From Pseudomonas sp. FP198 (GTDB taxonomy: Bacteria; Pseudomonadota; Gammaproteobacteria; Pseudomonadales; Pseudomonadaceae), in NCBI RefSeq assembly GCF_030687895.1, contig NZ_CP117452.1, positions 3,365,501 through 3,429,500 on the forward strand: a stretch of DNA of 64,000 bases. The letters are read 5' to 3'. Made by a program: the position numbers and the translations under genes. Below, one piece after another: positions 61,300 through 64,000 of this stretch. How positions within the stretch are numbered: position 1 is the first letter of the stretch; each line of letters begins with the position of its first letter. The notes under the pieces are model-generated. The model had not been told where the DNA came from. It did not search any database and saw only the letters and a program-made list of their open reading frames with translations.

Positions 61300-62301
61300 T
61301 CAGTACGCGGCTTTTTCCAGGTAGGAGGTATCCACGATCTGTTCGGTCTTGAGCGTGGTGTCGATAAAACCCAGGTCATGGGAGTAATTCATCAGGCGCT
61401 GGATGAACTGGATGTCCGATTCTTCCAAGTCCGCCGACCAGCCCAGCCGGGTCCGCGCCTGGGCGACGATGGCCTCCGGCGCGATGGTCTTGCCGTCGAT
61501 GCCCTGCACCGCTTGCAGCTTGAAAGCCTCGGCGATGAGCCGGTTCGATTCGACGGGTTGCTCATTGAGGAAGGCGATCGCCTTGCGGTGGGCACGTAGC
61601 AGCTTCACCACGTCCTCCGGGCGCTCCTGCAAGGTTTTTGGCAAGGCGATCACCACGTACCATGGGTACTGGGGCAGCGCCTGGTTGACGTCTAGCAGGA
61701 TCCGGCTCGAACCGCGCAGCACCGACTGGCTGACGAAGGGCTCCCAGGAAAATGCCGCATCGACGATGCCGCGCTCAAGGGCGGCGTTCATGTTGCCCGG
61801 CGGCATGTCGATGATGTCCAGGTCCTTGTCAGGATCGAGCCCGGCCTTTTCCTTCAGGACGTAACCGCGCAGCAGCACATCCATGCCACTGCCCTTCTTG
61901 ACCCCGGCGAGCTTTTTCCCCTTGAGCGCTTCCAGCTGGGTGATGGGACTCTTGGCGTCGACAATCACCGCGGCCTGGCCGTAATTGACCTTCGCCAGGA
62001 TCCGGCTTTGCAACCCACGGGAAAACCACTGGTACACCGGCGGGGTGCCGACATAAGCCACGTCCAACTCGCCGGCGGCCAGTGCCTGCTGGATCACCGG
62101 GCCATCGCCCAACGCCTTGAGGTCGACATTCAAGCCCTCGTCACGGAAGTAGCCCTGTTTTTCAGCGATCAGCGCCGGAGCGTTGGCCATGGCGAAGACG
62201 TAGCCCACGCGCAAGGGTTTCGCCTCACCGGCCACGGCGAAGGCGCTGCCGGCCAACGTGGCGGCAGACAAGGTAAGGGCAAGCAGCGAACGTTTGATCA
62301 T
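61300..62301 (-). CDS. Nitrate/sulfonate-type ABC transporter substrate-binding protein
   Basis: A 333-residue periplasmic binding protein of the SsuA/TauA family. It has a signal peptide ending AFAVAGEA, then RVGYVFAMANAPALIAEKQG and GELDVAYVGTPPVYQW. It delivers a small anionic solute to the permease. It overlaps the ATPase gene by ATGA. The solute is unknown and may be the substrate, or a precursor, for the DUF3604 enzyme. Confidence 0.9.
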   Translation of the reverse strand: MIKRSLLALTLSAATLAGSAFAVAGEAKPLRVGYVFAMANAPALIAEKQGYFRDEGLNVDLKALGDGPVIQQALAAGELDVAYVGTPPVYQWFSRGLQSRILAKVNYGQAAVIVDAKSPITQLEALKGKKLAGVKKGSGMDVLLRGYVLKEKAGLDPDKDLDIIDMPPGNMNAALERGIVDAAFSWEPFVSQSVLRGSSRILLDVNQALPQYPWYVVIALPKTLQERPEDVVKLLRAHRKAIAFLNEQPVESNRLIAEAFKLQAVQGIDGKTIAPEAIVAQARTRLGWSADLEESDIQFIQRLMNYSHDLGFIDTTLKTEQIVDTSYLEKAAY

Positions 62302-63137
62302 GCTGTCAGCTCAAGTCGAGGGGTGGGGTAAACCGTGGCGTCGCCCGCGTTCATCACCTGGGCGATACGCGTCATCAGCTCATTGCGGTAATCAAGGAAC
62401 GCCGGCAGGCGGCGGGTCTTCAGGTTGGTTCGGGGGCGCGGCAGCTGGATCTCCAGTTCGCTGTGAATCCCTCCTGGGGCAATGTTCAGTACGATGACCC
62501 GATCGGCCAGGAACACCGCTTCGTCGATGTCGTGAGTAATGAACAGCACCGTCTGGCCCAGCTCGGCCCAAATGCGCAGCGTCTCTTCATTCATGCTGTT
62601 GCGACTGATGGCATCGAGCGCGGCGAACGGTTCGTCCATCAGCAACACGCTGGGCTCCAGGGCCAGGGTCCGGGCCAGGGAGACGCGTTGTTGCATGCCA
62701 CCGGAAAGCTGGTGCGGCAGCCGATGCGCCGCGCTCTCCAGACCGACCAGGCGCAGGTACTGCAAGGCCTGTTCGCGCTGCTGCGATGCGTCGATGCCAG
62801 CGCTCATGCGCAGACCGAAACGGACATTTTCCAACGCGCTCAACCAGGGAAACAATTGCGGCGACTGGAACACGTAACCCAACTCCGAACGCTCCGGCCG
62901 CACCGCTGTCTGGTTGATGGTGATCTGGCCGGCCTGTGGCTGCATGAAACCCGACAGCAAGTTCAACAGCGTGGTTTTCCCGCAGCCGGATGGCCCGAGA
63001 ATCGCGACGAATTCACCGGGCTTGGCGTTCAGGCTGAACGAGGAAAACACCGTATGCCCATTGGGGTAACGAAAGCTGATATCAGCGACTGTCAGGGCAT
63101 CGGCTTGCAGCTGTGGGCGCGGAAGGGTTTTGAGCAT
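62298..63137 (-). CDS. Nitrate/sulfonate-type ABC transporter ATP-binding protein
   Basis: A 279-residue ABC ATPase. Walker A is GPSGCGKTT, signature LSGGMQQRVSLARTL, Walker B VLLMDEPFAALD and H-loop LFITHDIDEAV. ATG 63137 (MLKTLPRPQL) is chosen; the frame is open to 63206 but runs into the intergenic operator region. It is the first gene of the leftward operon. Confidence 0.85.
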   Translation of the reverse strand: MLKTLPRPQLQADALTVADISFRYPNGHTVFSSFSLNAKPGEFVAILGPSGCGKTTLLNLLSGFMQPQAGQITINQTAVRPERSELGYVFQSPQLFPWLSALENVRFGLRMSAGIDASQQREQALQYLRLVGLESAAHRLPHQLSGGMQQRVSLARTLALEPSVLLMDEPFAALDAISRNSMNEETLRIWAELGQTVLFITHDIDEAVFLADRVIVLNIAPGGIHSELEIQLPRPRTNLKTRRLPAFLDYRNELMTRIAQVMNAGDATVYPTPRLELTA

Positions 63138-63147
63138 GGCAAGTGTC

Positions 63148-63190
63148 GTCAGGTCGTTTACAATGGCAATGCCTGACATAATACGTATTA
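63148..63190. promoter_or_regulatory. Candidate GntR operator and divergent promoter
   Basis: TAATACGTATTA (63179-63190) is a perfect 12-bp palindrome. GTCAGG (63148) and CCTGAC (63172) form a second inverted repeat overlapping it. TTTACA (63157-63162) with TAATAC 16 bases later would make a rightward promoter for the gntR gene. The palindrome would then cover the -10 region, fitting repression. Experimental support is absent. Confidence 0.5.
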
Positions 63191-63271
63191 ATACAAGCAG
63201 TCCCAATAACCTATTTTTATAACCTTAGAAGTGAAGGCGCCCTGCCCCACTCAAGGCCATGGAAGCTGACA

Positions 63272-64000
63272 GTGTCCACCTCCATTCTTCGCGACAGCAG
63301 CACCTCGCTCTACGAACAGATTGCCCATCAACTGCTGGAGGAAATCCAGCGCGGCGACTATGAACCCAGCGGCAAGCTGCCGTCCGAGGCGCAGTTGGGC
63401 GAGCGGTTCGGGGTGAGCCGCGTTACGGTTCGCCTGGCGGTGGGCAAGCTCAGCGACGACGGCGTGGTGGAACGCAAGCAAGGCAAGGGCACCTTCGTCG
63501 CAGCCAAACAGGTACGCCACGGCCTGGATGCGTTGCGCAGTTTTCATGAGGCGTTGTTGCTGCAAGGGCTGCAACCGAGCATGCGGGTGCTCAGCCATGC
63601 CCTGGTGCCTGTTCCGGAAGCCATGCGGGGTTTGTTTGAAGCAGCAGACGACTGCCTGCTGCTGGAGCGCCTGCACTTCGTCGATGACGAACCGATTGCT
63701 CTGGGACGCAGTCACTTACCGGCGGAGTTGGCCGACGTTACCTGGGGTGAAGTCGAACACCAGCCGATCTATTCCGTCCTCGAATCAATCACCGGCCTCG
63801 CGGTCACCCGCGCCGACCTGGCGATCCGCGCTCAGGAAGCCGACAAAAGCCTGGCCAATGCGCTGCAGGTCAAACGCGGCGCGGCGCTGCTGGTCATGGA
63901 GCGCACATCCTATTTCGCCGATGGCCGCTGTTGCGACCGCACGACGTTCTACATTCGGCCGGAGCGCTATGCGTTTGTTCTCAGTGGGGTTTTCAAGACC
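63272..64000 (+). CDS. GntR/HutC family transcriptional regulator (runs off window)
   Basis: 243 codons are visible without a stop. The N-terminal winged helix is GntR type (SLYEQIAHQLLEEIQRGDYE, then LGERFGVSRVTVRLAVGKL, KQGKGTFVA). From about residue 90 a UTRA effector domain follows, with LLLERLHFVDDEPIALGRSH. The start is GTG 63272 with GGAAG 8 bases upstream. It is divergent from the ABC-DUF3604 operon and presumably represses it until a metabolite binds. Only a few residues are likely missing. Confidence 0.9.
   Translation, partial: MSTSILRDSSTSLYEQIAHQLLEEIQRGDYEPSGKLPSEAQLGERFGVSRVTVRLAVGKLSDDGVVERKQGKGTFVAAKQVRHGLDALRSFHEALLLQGLQPSMRVLSHALVPVPEAMRGLFEAADDCLLLERLHFVDDEPIALGRSHLPAELADVTWGEVEHQPIYSVLESITGLAVTRADLAIRAQEADKSLANALQVKRGAALLVMERTSYFADGRCCDRTTFYIRPERYAFVLSGVFKT

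Overview
The window reads as chromosome of a Pseudomonas, most likely of the P. fluorescens group. The grounds are the high GC and codon use, a canonical fluorescens-type REP unit (4949-4979), a second REP-like inverted pair (14228-14359), a PA1167-like alginate lyase, and many small amino-acid and sulfonate ABC operons typical of rhizosphere pseudomonads. No rRNA, tRNA, CRISPR, prophage or complete insertion sequence was seen. Species is inference.

Layout. (1) 1-3081: an alcohol-oxidation pair, an aldehyde dehydrogenase cut by the left edge and a periplasmic PQQ/haem c alcohol dehydrogenase. The latter has a well-formed sigma-54 promoter and an upstream palindromic enhancer-like site. (2) 3082-24117: a large cell-surface polysaccharide cluster with ABC-dependent export. 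It holds the permease Wzm, an ATPase Wzt fused to a polysaccharide pyruvyl transferase, a family of related glycosyltransferases (two of them double-domain), a 2OG-Fe(II) oxygenase, and a Gtr-like set (polytopic transferase with a lectin-like tail, polyprenyl-phosphate transferase, GtrA flippase). A methyltransferase, two SDR proteins, a GMC-type oxidoreductase and UDP-GlcNAc 2-epimerase complete it. (3) 24119-35332: a probable organosulfur amino-acid uptake and breakdown operon. It encodes two binding proteins (one frameshifted), two permeases, an ATPase, an aminotransferase, a FAD-linked 2-hydroxyacid oxidase, a cysteine-dioxygenase-type cupin and a four-rhodanese/cystathionine beta-lyase fusion, with a divergent LysR gene. 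(4) 36410-39024: a sulfonate-type ABC transporter. (5) 39079-45501: an amino-acid-type ABC operon carrying an argininosuccinate-lyase-family enzyme that resembles EDDS lyase, with a divergent LysR gene. (6) 45473-52017: MFS exporter/AraC, a lipoprotein, a bestrophin-like channel and a LysR/EamA pair, with repeat remnants between. (7) 52040-58114: an alginate lyase, a frameshifted RTX protein with AlgE-like C-terminal modules, a serine hydrolase, and an AT-rich islet with a second RTX protein. (8) 58118-64000: a GntR-controlled sulfonate/nitrate-type ABC transporter with a DUF3604 metallohydrolase.

Four coding irregularities deserve checking against raw reads. wecB has an in-frame amber codon. 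A transporter binding-protein gene has an extra G in a run. The large RTX gene lacks one base. A methyltransferase apparently starts at ATT. In the first three cases the reading frame resumes exactly as homology or gene coupling predicts, so each is either a recent lesion or a sequencing error.

The most unusual observations are the Wzt-pyruvyltransferase fusion with a glycosyltransferase-like tail, the four-rhodanese-lyase fusion in which only one rhodanese keeps its cysteine, the EDDS-lyase-like transporter operon, and the DUF3604 operon.
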